A stretch of DNA of 35,168 bases from Methanothermococcus sp. SCGC AD-155-C09 (GCA_019561555.1 JAHEQB010000092.1:1-35168); one strand, 5' to 3'; shown: positions 20,220 through 30,355, counted from the stretch's first letter. The notes: a model not told the origin generated them from the sequence alone. A program made the numbers and translations.

Positions 20220-21710
20220 TTATTTATTCTTATACCTCCATCTCCAACCTCCCCTTATCCATTCTTCATCTAAATTGTTCTTCTCAGCATAATTTATTAG
20301 GTATTTCTCCCATCTTTCCCAGAGGTGAGGATGATGCTCTTTAAGTAATTCTATCTCCCCAAGTTCCATGGCAGGACATATATAGCAGCCTACCCTATCA
20401 AAACATAATTCATATAGTTTATTGTAGGGAGGATTATTTTTAAATAGGTATAACCAGAGATGCATTGCAGACCAATTCAATATTGGAGCAGATTGTATCT
20501 GCCCCTCTATGTGCTTACTTTTCCAAATACGTGGTTTTTTTGAACGACTCACTGATTCATATTTTCTTAGCCCTACAAAGGTTAAACAGCCTTCCTTGTA
20601 TTTACTTTTAATTAATCTCTCAATGGGCTTCATTTTACATACTTCACTGCACCACCTATAATCCCTTCCAGGGGGACCATACTCATCAAGTTTATTCCAG
20701 AAATCATTGGATTTAACTTTAATAATCTCCAAATTATACTCATTTTTTACCTGCTCCACATTCTCCAAAGTTTCAGGTAACTCCAAACCAGTATCTATGA
20801 AGATAACATCAAATTTAATTTTTTTATCTCCAAAAACTTTCAAAGCCAACAGTAGTACTGCAAGACTATCTTTACCCCCAGAGTAGGCCACAACAATGGG
20901 TTTTTTTATCTTCTCTGCAGTGTTTCTCATGACTCCTATGGCCTCTCTCTCGTACTTTGTAATTACATGTTCATTGGCATTTACCATCTTTTCTATGGAT
21001 TCTTTTAAATTTCCTGTTTCCCTTAAGTATGTGGCTTTCTTAGGGGTTTCAGCATGTCTTATTTTAACTACCATTCCTTTATCTTTGTTTATTATCTCAT
21101 TGTAATCCATTCTTGCCCTTCCCACTCCCAATACATTAATATCCTTAAGATCTTTAAATTTCTGATTTTCTGTATTTTCTTCTCTATCATCCATAATTAA
21201 TACAATTACATCATCTCCCTTTTTAATATCCTTGGAGGCATATACGACCCCAGGCCTTAAAACTGAGGCATGTTTTTCCAGTATATAGGGCATAATTTCT
21301 TTTTTAACTCCAATTATTTTTTTATACCCTCCACTGTTTATTATTTTACGTGCCCCCTCCACAGTTGGTAGTATGGACCATTTATTTTTTTCAACATCAT
21401 ACTTTAAAATACCAAATACAGTGCCATCAAGGATAATTTCCTTCATACAATCTATTCCAGGGGTATTGCTTATTAAAACAATTTTATTTTTAAATATATC
21501 TCCCCCCTGAATGTTAAATTGATCCTTTAAAATATTATTTATCATTTCTATATCCTTGATAAATGCAGGCCTGGCATCTCCTGGAGGGGTTATTTTTACA
21601 TTATTAGTTTCTCTCTTGCAGGCATTACAAATTTTGTCAAGTACTGGAAGATTACAGTGAATACACCATTTTAAATGGATCTTTCCAAGGAAGGTTTTCA
21701 AAAATTTCAC
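20220..21710 (-). CDS. PAPS-reductase-family (PP-loop) protein with N-terminal zinc ribbon and PUA-like domain
   Basis: 496 aa; zinc ribbon CIHCNLPVLDKICNAC, PUA-like VLRPGVVYASKDIKKGDDVIVLI, PP-loop VVAYSGGKDSLAVLLLAL, C-terminal Cys clusters CSEVCKMKP and CFDRVGCYICPA. Confidence 0.9.
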   Translation of the reverse strand: MKFLKTFLGKIHLKWCIHCNLPVLDKICNACKRETNNVKITPPGDARPAFIKDIEMINNILKDQFNIQGGDIFKNKIVLISNTPGIDCMKEIILDGTVFGILKYDVEKNKWSILPTVEGARKIINSGGYKKIIGVKKEIMPYILEKHASVLRPGVVYASKDIKKGDDVIVLIMDDREENTENQKFKDLKDINVLGVGRARMDYNEIINKDKGMVVKIRHAETPKKATYLRETGNLKESIEKMVNANEHVITKYEREAIGVMRNTAEKIKKPIVVAYSGGKDSLAVLLLALKVFGDKKIKFDVIFIDTGLELPETLENVEQVKNEYNLEIIKVKSNDFWNKLDEYGPPGRDYRWCSEVCKMKPIERLIKSKYKEGCLTFVGLRKYESVSRSKKPRIWKSKHIEGQIQSAPILNWSAMHLWLYLFKNNPPYNKLYELCFDRVGCYICPAMELGEIELLKEHHPHLWERWEKYLINYAEKNNLDEEWIRGGWRWRYKNK

Positions 21711-21834
21711 CTATTTAAGATTCTTTAAAATAAATTAATAATTAGTAAAAATAATTAATAAAATAATTAAGAATATGATAAAAATATAATAATTAATTAA
21801 AAATAAAAATATGATAAAAGTATAACGAATATAG

Positions 21835-21955
21835 TTAAATAACATTAACTTGTTTCCTAAAACTTTAAAAAAATATTATAGATTTTATTGACATTTTAAA
21901 GTTAATTTTTTTAATCCTTCTACATTTAAAGGGATTTAAGCCCTCATAGCCTTTT
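21835..21955 (-). repeat. Dispersed repeat family 2, copy 2
   Basis: Reverse complement: GGGCTTAAATCCCTTTAAATGTAGAAGGATTAAAAAAATTAACTTTAAAATGTCAATAAAATCTATAATATTTTTTTAAAGTTTTAGG...TTATTTAACTATA. Confidence 0.55.
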
Positions 21956-22134
21956 CCATCTTCTTGAGTATAAATAGCCTTGGTTTTATAAATCCCACTA
22001 ATCCTCCCCCTTTTTAACATCCCTTAAAATAAATAAAATAATTAAATAAAAATAATAAATTTTATAATTTAAAGGATTTTATATTCATAGTCAAAATATT
22101 TTAATTTTAATTATAAACAAAATATTGCAATAAA

Positions 22135-22310
22135 AGGATAATATATAGAAAATACTTTAAACCCCATCTTAATCTGATGAACTTTATAATAATTCTGTAA
22201 AAGAATTACTTTCCCCAGTGCTTAGGAGTATTAAATAAAATTGTAGTAAAATTCTTATATTTTATATATTTTTCCCTTTTTTAGTATTTTAAAATCTTAG
22301 ATTATTTATT
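22135..22310 (-). repeat. Dispersed repeat family 1, copy H (diverged)
   Basis: CTTTCCCCAGTGCTTAGGAGTATTAAATAAAATTGTAGTAAAATTC...TTTTTTAGTATTTTAAAATCTTAGATTATTT; same loop and flank as copies A and C in reverse. Confidence 0.55.
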
Positions 22311-22497
22311 TTATTTTAATTATATTTTATTTTTTTAATTAATTTTTAAATATTTTTTACTTTTTATTAAAAATCCCAATAACTATTATTTTTTTATAAC
22401 TATTTATTTTTTTATAGGATCTTCTGATGCGAATTAGATTTTTTTATCTATAAATAATTTTTAAGACTAAAATGAAATTTCTATTATTTTATAATTT

Positions 22498-23358
22498 TTA
22501 ATCCAATAGCAATTTAACCCCTACTATCATAAGTATTGTGTAAAATATATATTTTAACCTTTGGGATTTTATTTTGTAGGAGATTTCTGCTCCATATTTA
22601 GAGGATACTGTGGCTATTGATCCAACAATTAATCCAAAAATTAGGGATACATATCCAACATTATAGAGATCTTCATGGAAGGAATAGGGGGCAGTCATAT
22701 AGCCCATAAATCCCATAAGGGAGGTTAATATCATCATACCACAGGAGGTTCCAATTGCTACTTTTATTGGAAATCTTAGAAGATATACTAAAAGGGGAAT
22801 AACAATTATGCCTCCCCCTATACCAAATATTGAAGAGACAATTCCTACAATTATGCCCATAATACATAATTTTTTATAATTAATACTATCAACATTATCT
22901 ACACTATTATTCATGGTATCTATGCTACTAACCAATAGGTTATTACTTAGTGCCCTATATTCTTGTTTTTTTGTATTATAAAATCCATACAGGGATATAA
23001 TAATTAGCAATAGGGCAAATAACCTTTTATGTAGGTTGCCACTTAAATACTCCATTGATATTTTTAAGCCAATTAGGGAACCAATTATTCCAAAAATCCC
23101 TAAAGCAATGGAGCATCTCCATAAAATATTTCCCTGTAGGTAATGTTTATAGGTACCAACTGTTGAAGTTAAAAAAATTACAAATAAACTAGTTCCAACA
23201 GCCATCTTTATGGAGGCATTTAAAGGGATTCCCATATAACAAAATAAACTATTTAATAGAGGCACTAAAATAAACCCCCCTCCAATACCAAGTAATCCAG
23301 TAATAAATCCTATTAGTATTCCTAAGATTGCCAACAACAGTATTAGTATGGTATTCAT
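22498..23358 (-). CDS. TauE/SafE family sulfite/sulfonate exporter-like permease
   Basis: 286 aa; tandem glycine motifs GLLGIGGGFILVPLL and IFGIGGGIIVIPLLV, multiple TM segments. Confidence 0.9.
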   Translation of the reverse strand: MNTILILLLAILGILIGFITGLLGIGGGFILVPLLNSLFCYMGIPLNASIKMAVGTSLFVIFLTSTVGTYKHYLQGNILWRCSIALGIFGIIGSLIGLKISMEYLSGNLHKRLFALLLIIISLYGFYNTKKQEYRALSNNLLVSSIDTMNNSVDNVDSINYKKLCIMGIIVGIVSSIFGIGGGIIVIPLLVYLLRFPIKVAIGTSCGMMILTSLMGFMGYMTAPYSFHEDLYNVGYVSLIFGLIVGSIATVSSKYGAEISYKIKSQRLKYIFYTILMIVGVKLLLD

Positions 23359-23606
23359 GGAGTATAACCTACAATAGGGTAATCCATATATTTAAATTTT
23401 TAGAAATTATTGATTATCTTTATTATTTTTTAATGAATTAAGGTAATAACATCATAATAATAATTATTAAACATAATTTTAACATTAGTATTTAATGTAA
23501 AGGTATATATAATATTAATAATATATAGATAACATTAGCGAAACATAAAATCTATTTTTTAAAAACTTACTATTTTTAATATTTAATAAAATTTTAGAGG
23601 GATAAC

Positions 23607-25310
23607 GTGGTGAAGATAACCGATGTTACTTTAAGGGATGGACATCAATCCCTAATGGCTACAAGATTGAGAACTGAAGATATGGTACCTATTTTGGAAA
23701 AAATGGATGAAGTAGGATTTTATTCAATGGAGGTTTGGGGCGGAGCCACCTTTGATGCCTGTATTAGATACTTAAATGAGGATCCCTGGGAAAGGTTAAG
23801 AATAATTAAAAAAAGGGTTCAAAATACTCCCCTTAAAATGCTATTAAGGGGCCAAAACCTTGTAGGCTATAGGCACTATCCTGATGATATTGTGGAAAAG
23901 TTTATAGAAAAGGCCTATAAAAATGGTATTGATATATTTAGAATATTTGATGCCTTAAATGATATTAGAAACATGGAGGTTCCCATAAGGGCTGCAAAGA
24001 AGTTAGGGGCCCATGTACAGGGAGACATATCCTATACTACCAGTCCAGTGCATACCATAGATCAATTTGTGGAACTTGCAAAAAAATTTGAAGAGATTGG
24101 TTGTGATTCTGTAGGTATAAAGGATATGGCAGGCTTACTATTACCTTATGATGCTAAGGAACTTGTTGGAAGATTAAAGGAAGAAATATCCCTTCCAATA
24201 CATTTACATAGCCACTGTACAAGTGGAATTGCCCCATTTACCTTTATGACGGCAATTGAATCTGGTGTAGATGTATTGGATTGTGCAATGTCCCCACTAT
24301 CCATGGGAACCTCCCATCCCCCAGTGGAAAGTGTTGTGGCTGCACTTAAAGGTACCAAGTATGATACTAAGTTGGATATGAAGTTATTAAATGAAATTAG
24401 AGAGTACTTTGATAAGATTAGAGAGAAGTATAAATATTTAATAAATCCCATTTCTGAGAGAATTGATTCACGGGTTTTACTCTATCAGGTGCCTGGAGGA
24501 ATGCTCTCCAATCTCGTTTCTCAATTAAAGGAACAGGGGGCATTGGATAAATTTGAAGAGGTACTTGCAGAAATTCCCAAGGTTAGGGCAGATTTAGGGT
24601 ATCCTCCATTGGTAACCCCTACATCTCAGATAGTGGGAACCCAGGCTGTAATGAATGTATTAACTGGAGAGAGATATAAAATAATTACAAATGAAGTTGT
24701 AAATTATGTAAAGGGACTTTATGGAAAACCCCCTGCCCCAATAAATAAAGAACTTATAAAGAGAGCATTGGAGGATGGGGAGAAGCCCATCACATGTAGG
24801 CCTGCTGATTTATTGGAGCCAGAGTATGAGAAGGTTAAAAAAGAGGCTGAAGAAAAGGGCATAGTTTCAAAGGAAGAGGACATATTAACCTATGCACTAT
24901 ATCCCCATATTGCAATTAAGTTCTTAAGGGGAGAGTTGAAACCTGAGCCAATTCCAGAGGAGAAGGAAGTATCCAAATTTATGGAGATTCCAACGGAATA
25001 TGTTATTGAAGTGGATGGAGAGGCCTATGAAGTTAGAATCAATCCAAAGTATGGAACTGAAATGAAAAAGAAAAAGGAAGAAATTACTGTGGAAACTGAA
25101 GGGGCAGTAACCTCCCCACTTAGGGGTATGATTACAAAAATAAAAGTTAAAGAGGGAGAGACTGTAAATAAAGGGGATGTAATATTAGTATTGGAAGCAA
25201 TGAAAATGGAAAATCCTGTTGAAAGCCCTGTAGATGGAAAGGTTGAAAAGATACTTGTTCACGAGGGCCAGTCTGTAAATGTAGGGGATATACTCATGGT
25301 AATTAAATAA
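23607..25310 (+). CDS. pycB: Pyruvate carboxylase subunit B (carboxyltransferase plus biotinyl domain)
   Basis: 567 aa; ITDVTLRDGHQSLMATRLRTEDM, HLHSHCTSGIAP, C-terminal biotinylation motif VLEAMKMENPV. Confidence 0.96.
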   Translation: MVKITDVTLRDGHQSLMATRLRTEDMVPILEKMDEVGFYSMEVWGGATFDACIRYLNEDPWERLRIIKKRVQNTPLKMLLRGQNLVGYRHYPDDIVEKFIEKAYKNGIDIFRIFDALNDIRNMEVPIRAAKKLGAHVQGDISYTTSPVHTIDQFVELAKKFEEIGCDSVGIKDMAGLLLPYDAKELVGRLKEEISLPIHLHSHCTSGIAPFTFMTAIESGVDVLDCAMSPLSMGTSHPPVESVVAALKGTKYDTKLDMKLLNEIREYFDKIREKYKYLINPISERIDSRVLLYQVPGGMLSNLVSQLKEQGALDKFEEVLAEIPKVRADLGYPPLVTPTSQIVGTQAVMNVLTGERYKIITNEVVNYVKGLYGKPPAPINKELIKRALEDGEKPITCRPADLLEPEYEKVKKEAEEKGIVSKEEDILTYALYPHIAIKFLRGELKPEPIPEEKEVSKFMEIPTEYVIEVDGEAYEVRINPKYGTEMKKKKEEITVETEGAVTSPLRGMITKIKVKEGETVNKGDVILVLEAMKMENPVESPVDGKVEKILVHEGQSVNVGDILMVIK

Positions 25311-25549
25311 ATTCTAAGAATTAATATTTTAATTAAATAGTTTAATATTTTAAATATTTTTAATGCTATTTATTTCAATAGATCTTAAACTTTATTATAT
25401 TTATAATCAATAAAAAATAAAATAATTAAAAAATTAATAAAAAATAATAAAAAAATAAATAATCTAAAAAAATTAAAATTAAAAAAATAAAATAATAAAA
25501 AATATAAAAACAATAACTATAAGATAATAAGATAATCTAAATCTTAAGA

Positions 25550-25715
25550 TAAAGTGAATGTAAATACTTAAAAAGTAGAGATTCCATATCTATATCCTCC
25601 TTCCTCTCTCTACGCCCAAGCACTGAAAGTGCAGGGAAAGTATTATTTTTTGATGGGAAGTGAGGTAATAAAATTTTTATTTAAAAAATTATATTCTTAA
25701 AAATAAACAATTAAT
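25550..25715 (+). repeat. Dispersed repeat family 1, copy I, between pycB and pycA
   Basis: AAATACTTAAAAAGTAGAGATTCCATATCTATATCCTCCTTCCTCTCTCTACGCCCAAGCACTGAAAGTGCAGGGAAAGTATT. Confidence 0.7.
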
Positions 25716-25891
25716 ATTCCTTAATAAGAAAAGAGATTATAAATACTACTATTGAAATGGATATCAACGGATAAAGATAAAAGATTATAATATCCATTTT
25801 CTTTAGATATTTTGAAGTTCTTAGAAAATAATTTTAGGATGTATTTAACTATAAATAATAACTACTTCATAAAAGTTTAATGTGGGATATC

Positions 25892-27412
25892 ATGTTTAAA
25901 AAAGTATTAATAGCCAACAGGGGAGAGATTGCTGTTAGAGTTATAAGGGCATGCCAAGAGTTAGGAATAAAAACTGTTGCAATATACTCTGAAGCCGATG
26001 AGCATGCCTTATTTACCTCCTTAGCCGATGAGAGTTATTGTATTGGCCCACCACAGGCATCTAAAAGTTATTTAAATATCAATAGAATAATAAAGGTTGC
26101 AAAAAAAAGTGGCTCTGAGGCCATACATCCTGGATATGGGTTTCTCTCTGAAAATCCAAATTTTGCCAAGGCCTGTGAGGATAATGGCATAGTATTTATA
26201 GGGCCTCCAGCCAAGGCCATTGAGGCCATGGGAAGTAAAATAAATGCCAAAAAGATTATGAAAAAGGCAGGAGTACCTGTATTGCCTGGTACAGATGGTC
26301 CAATTGATGATCCCAAGGAGGCAATTGCAATTGCCAAAGATATAGGATATCCTGTAATGGTTAAGGCCTCTGCTGGGGGAGGAGGTATGGGAATGGGAAT
26401 AGCCTACAACGAGGAGGAACTTATAGATACCATTGAATCCACTCAATCAATAGCAATGAGTGCATTTGGAGATTCCACCATATTCTTAGAGAAGTACCTT
26501 GAAAAACCAAGACATATAGAGATACAGATATTGGCAGACAAATATGGTAATGTAGTATATTTAGGGGAGAGAGAATGTTCCATACAGAGGAGACATCAGA
26601 AGTTGATTGAAGAGGCCCCCTCTCCTATTATAACTGAAGAATTAAGAAAAAAGATGGGGGAGGCAGCAGTAAAGGCTGCAAAAGCCATAGATTACTGCAA
26701 CGCTGGAACTGTGGAGTTTCTATACTATGATGGGGAGTTTTATTTCTTGGAGATGAACACAAGGGTACAGGTGGAACACCCTATAACTGAAATAATCACT
26801 GGTATTGATATTGTAAAGGAACAGATGAAAATAGCCAATGGGGCTAAACTTTCATTTAAGCAGGAGGATGTGGAAATAAGGGGCCATGCAATAGAGTGTA
26901 GAATAAATGCAGAGGATCCAATGAGGGAATTTGTGCCCTCCCCTGGAAAAATAAAATATTACAGATCCCCTGGAGGACCTGGAATAAGAATAGACAGTGG
27001 TGTTTATGGTGGGGCAGAGATCCCTCCCTACTATGATTCCCTCATAGCCAAATTAATAGGTTATGGAAAAGATAGAGAGGAGGCCATTGCAAGGATGAAA
27101 AGGGCCCTTAATGAGTATATAATATTGGGAATAAGTACAAATATACCCTTCCACAAGGCTGTAATGGATGAGAAGGACTTTAACAAGGGAAATATATCAA
27201 CCCATTACATGGAGGACCATAGTGATTATTTAAAGGATAGGGTAAGTAAGTATGCAATAGAGGCCATGGATTTAGAGAAGTTATATGAGGAAAAGATATT
27301 CCATGATAGTAAGAAGATAGTTGCACTTGCAGGAGGGCTAAATGCCTATATTACAAGTGTTGCAAATAAGAATAAATATGATAAGAAATATTCTAAGAAT
27401 TATGAAGATTAG
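25892..27412 (+). CDS. pycA: Pyruvate carboxylase subunit A (biotin carboxylase)
   Basis: Family N-terminus [21 protein letters not shown] begins at ATG 25892 (ORF track starts 12 nt earlier); ATP-grasp [40 protein letters not shown]. Confidence 0.95.
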   Translation: MFKKVLIANRGEIAVRVIRACQELGIKTVAIYSEADEHALFTSLADESYCIGPPQASKSYLNINRIIKVAKKSGSEAIHPGYGFLSENPNFAKACEDNGIVFIGPPAKAIEAMGSKINAKKIMKKAGVPVLPGTDGPIDDPKEAIAIAKDIGYPVMVKASAGGGGMGMGIAYNEEELIDTIESTQSIAMSAFGDSTIFLEKYLEKPRHIEIQILADKYGNVVYLGERECSIQRRHQKLIEEAPSPIITEELRKKMGEAAVKAAKAIDYCNAGTVEFLYYDGEFYFLEMNTRVQVEHPITEIITGIDIVKEQMKIANGAKLSFKQEDVEIRGHAIECRINAEDPMREFVPSPGKIKYYRSPGGPGIRIDSGVYGGAEIPPYYDSLIAKLIGYGKDREEAIARMKRALNEYIILGISTNIPFHKAVMDEKDFNKGNISTHYMEDHSDYLKDRVSKYAIEAMDLEKLYEEKIFHDSKKIVALAGGLNAYITSVANKNKYDKKYSKNYED

Positions 27413-27664
27413 TATTTAAAATAACAGTTAAATAAAATAATAATTATTAAAAAAATAAAATAAATAATAAAAAATAATGCTCTTTATACTATTTTAAAAA
27501 ATATTTTTATTTTATATGAAAACATTAATTCTATTAGAATTTCAATAAAAAATAATAATTAAAAAAATAAAAAATTGAAAAATAATAAAATAATAAAAAA
27601 TAATAAAATAGTCCAACTTAAAATAAAAGAAAAATAAATATTTAAAAAAATAAGAAAAATAATA

Positions 27665-27800
27665 CTTAAAATAAATACTTAAAGAGTAGAAATTCCATAT
27701 TACTACTCTCTTACACTCCTAAGCACTGGATGTGCAGGGGAAACCCTTTAAGTATTGAGACTATCCTATTTATAATATGTTTAAAATATATGCAGTATTA
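27665..27800 (+). repeat. Dispersed repeat family 1, copy J
   Basis: AAATACTTAAAGAGTAGAAATTCCATATTACTACTCTCTTACACTCCTAAGCACTGGATGTGCAGGGGAAACCCTTTAAGTATTGAGACTATCC. Confidence 0.75.
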
Positions 27801-27904
27801 TAAAAAATTTAAAAATAGTAAAAATATGGAATAATATAAATTTATTTTTTGAAAAAAATAATAATAAGAATTTTAATAAAATCAAAAAATAAAATATAGG
27901 ATTA

Positions 27905-28010
27905 TTAAAATACCTAACGGAAGAATCAATAAAAAGTAAAAATCCCATCATTATCCACATCATGCTCCTAAGCACTAAAGAGAAAGAGAGATTCATTTAT
28001 AGGCAGGCAT
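27905..28010 (+). repeat. Dispersed repeat family 1, copy K (degenerate)
   Basis: AAAATACCTAACGGAAGAATCAATAAAAAGTAAAAATCCCATCATTATCCACATCATGCTCCTAAGCACTAAAGAGAAAGAGAG. Confidence 0.5.
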
Positions 28011-28417
28011 TATAAACCTTAATTTAAGAAAGGTAAGGTTATATTTACAGAAAATTCTCTTTATTGATATATTGTCCTTTTATTATATTATTTATGTTTA
28101 TTTAAGTTTAGGAAATCATGGCTTGACTTAATCCTAAGGTAAGGAATTATTATTTCCCTCCAATAACATTATTCTTTTTATTATTTTTATATTTATTTTA
28201 TAAATTATATGCAATATCTAATTTGACTATCAAATTTTATTGATTTAATTTATAATTTTTATATATTTTGTATAATTATATATTTATCATTAATGTTTAT
28301 TTATATTTTATAAATCTATTTTTAATAATAATTTTAATATTTTTAATAATCCAATAAAAAAATATAAAAACTCTAAAAAATTAAAACCTTTAAAATTATT
28401 TTTTTATGGTGAAGATA

Positions 28418-29434
28418 ATGGACAGTATTGTGGAAAAAGTTCATGAATACATTGAAAGAATTGAAAAATCCAATATAAATGCATACATAGAGATAGATAA
28501 GGATAGAGTACTTAAGGAAGGGGAAGATTTAGAAAAAAACGAAAAATTAAAGAAAAAGCCCTTATATGGTAAGATCATAGGGGTAAAATCCAACATAAAT
28601 GTTAAGGGTTATAGAATATCCTGTGCCTCAAAGACCCTTGAGAACTATATAAGCCCCTATGATGCCACAGTAATTAAAAGGATAAAATCCCAGGGAGGAT
28701 TAATAATTGGAATGACTAATATGGATGAGTTTGCCTGTGGGAGTAGTGGAGAGACCTCCTACTATGGAGCCACAAAGAACCCAAGGGCTGAAGGTAAAAT
28801 CCCAGGGGGTAGTAGTTCAGGAAGTGCTGCTGCAGTATCTGATAATCTATGTGATATGGCCTTGGGAAGTGATACTGGAGGAAGTATAAGAAACCCTGCC
28901 TCCCACTGTGGGGTGGTTGGGTTTAAACCATCCTATGGGGTGGTTAGCAGACAGGGACTATGTGATCTTGCCATGAGTTTTGATCAGATAGGCCCATTAA
29001 CAAAGAATGCCAAGGATGCCCTATTATTGACCAACATAATTAAGGGAAAGGATATTTCAGATAGTACAACAGTGGATACTCCAAAATTTGAGATAAAGAA
29101 AGAAGAGGGAATGAAAAATTACAAAATAGGGATTGTAAAGGAATTTATGGAGGTTAGTGATGAAAAGATAAGGTATAGAATTGAGAGGGGCATTGAAGTT
29201 TTCAGGGATTTAGGTTGGGAAATAGTGGAATTAAACTATAAATACACTGATTTAGCACTGCCTACCTACTACTTAATAAACTATGTGGAGTTTTTTTCAG
29301 CAACTAGGAGATATGATGGAAGGAGATATGGTTATCCAATAGAGGAGGTATGTGGAGAGGAGGTTTTAAGAAGAATACTAATAGGAGAGCATATAAGTGA
29401 AAAGGAGTTCAGGCACTACAGGCAAGGAGAATGA
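28418..29434 (+). CDS. gatA: Glutamyl/aspartyl-tRNA amidotransferase subunit A, N-terminal part (frame interrupted)
   Basis: Amidase signature KIPGGSSSGSAAAVSDNLCDMALGSDTGGSIRNPA. SD GGTGA just upstream favours ATG 28418 over 28406. The reading frame ends at TGA 29432-29434 and family-like sequence continues in another frame. Confidence 0.9.
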   Translation: MDSIVEKVHEYIERIEKSNINAYIEIDKDRVLKEGEDLEKNEKLKKKPLYGKIIGVKSNINVKGYRISCASKTLENYISPYDATVIKRIKSQGGLIIGMTNMDEFACGSSGETSYYGATKNPRAEGKIPGGSSSGSAAAVSDNLCDMALGSDTGGSIRNPASHCGVVGFKPSYGVVSRQGLCDLAMSFDQIGPLTKNAKDALLLTNIIKGKDISDSTTVDTPKFEIKKEEGMKNYKIGIVKEFMEVSDEKIRYRIERGIEVFRDLGWEIVELNYKYTDLALPTYYLINYVEFFSATRRYDGRRYGYPIEEVCGEEVLRRILIGEHISEKEFRHYRQGE

Positions 29435-29736
29435 TGAAGAGGGAGATGTTAAAACTTTTCAAGGATGTGGATGCCATAGTATCCCCTACAGTGCCTAAGA
29501 TTCCCCACAACATAGGGGAGGAACTTACCCCTATGGAGATGTATGCCTATGATGTCCTAACGGTACCAACAAATATATGTGGAATGTGTGCAGGAGTTGT
29601 AGGTTGTGGAGATATAAATGGAATACCTGTGGGATTGCAAATACAGGGAAAACCCTTTGATGATGAAAAAATATTAAATATGATGATATGTTTTGAGGAG
29701 AATTTTAATAATAATGGTAATGATGATAAGAATTAA
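29431..29736 (+). CDS. gatA: Glutamyl/aspartyl-tRNA amidotransferase subunit A, C-terminal part (shifted frame)
   Basis: 101 aa; MMKREMLKLFKDVDAIVSPTVPKIPHNIG...TVPTNICGMCAGVVGCGDINGIPVGLQIQGKPFDDEKIL is the GatA C-terminus; overlaps the first fragment by ATGA. Confidence 0.88.
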   Translation: MMKREMLKLFKDVDAIVSPTVPKIPHNIGEELTPMEMYAYDVLTVPTNICGMCAGVVGCGDINGIPVGLQIQGKPFDDEKILNMMICFEENFNNNGNDDKN

Positions 29737-29780
29737 TAAGGAATAATAAACAGTGATTAAATAATTAATAATGAATAGGA

Positions 29781-30099
29781 AATTATAGCCAAAAACATAA
29801 TTTTCTAAACTATACCCATATAAATAAAAAAATAATTAAAAAATTATAAAAATAAAAAATATATAAAAATAAATAATTTAAAAAATAAAAAAAAGTAATA
29901 CTTAAATTAAATACTTAAAAAGTAGAAATTCTACATTACTTAAAGATATAAAGAAAATTAATACTTAAAAAATATAAGTTCCCTACTAATATCCTCCCTC
30001 TTTACACTCCTAAGCACTGAAGGTGCAGAGGAAATTCTTCAAGTATTGGGATTACTATACATATAATGAGTTAAGGGATTATATGTTTTACTATACAAT
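29781..30099 (+). repeat. Dispersed MITE-like repeat family 1, copy L, with imperfect terminal inverted repeats
   Basis: Left end AATTATAGCCAAAAACATAATTTTCTAAACTATACCC; right end GAGTTAAGGGATTATATGTTTTACTATA; core TACACTCCTAAGCACTGAAGGTGCAGAGGAAATTCTTCAAGTATT; the AAATACTTAAAAAGTAGAAATTC arm is partly duplicated. Confidence 0.75.
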
Positions 30100-30227
30100 A
30101 ATGATAGATATAAAAAAATAATAAAATATATTAAGTTGATATAATATTTATTTTTAAAAATTTATAGGAAAAAGATCCTTCTAAATTACAGAAAAGTATC
30201 CCTATCTATTATATGGCAAAATACAGA

Positions 30228-30355
30228 ATTCTACTCCCTCCTTAAATGTAAAAGGTTAAAATTAACTTTAAAAAATTAATAAAGTCTATAAATTTAAGTG
30301 TTTTAATGTTCTCAGAGAATAAATTTAATATATTATGTATTTAACTTTAAATAAA
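30228..30355 (+). repeat. Dispersed repeat family 2, copy 3
   Basis: CTCCCTCCTTAAATGTAAAAGGTTAAAATTAACTTTAAAAAATTAATAAAGTCTATAAATTTAAGTGTTTTAATGTTCTCAGAGAATAAATTTAATATATTATGTATTTAACTTTAAATA. Confidence 0.55.

Noticed and set aside
235-30099. Repeats as a CRISPR array
   Set aside because: Copies are dispersed by kilobases, are ~100-300 bp long, occur in both orientations and lack regular spacers; no cas genes present.
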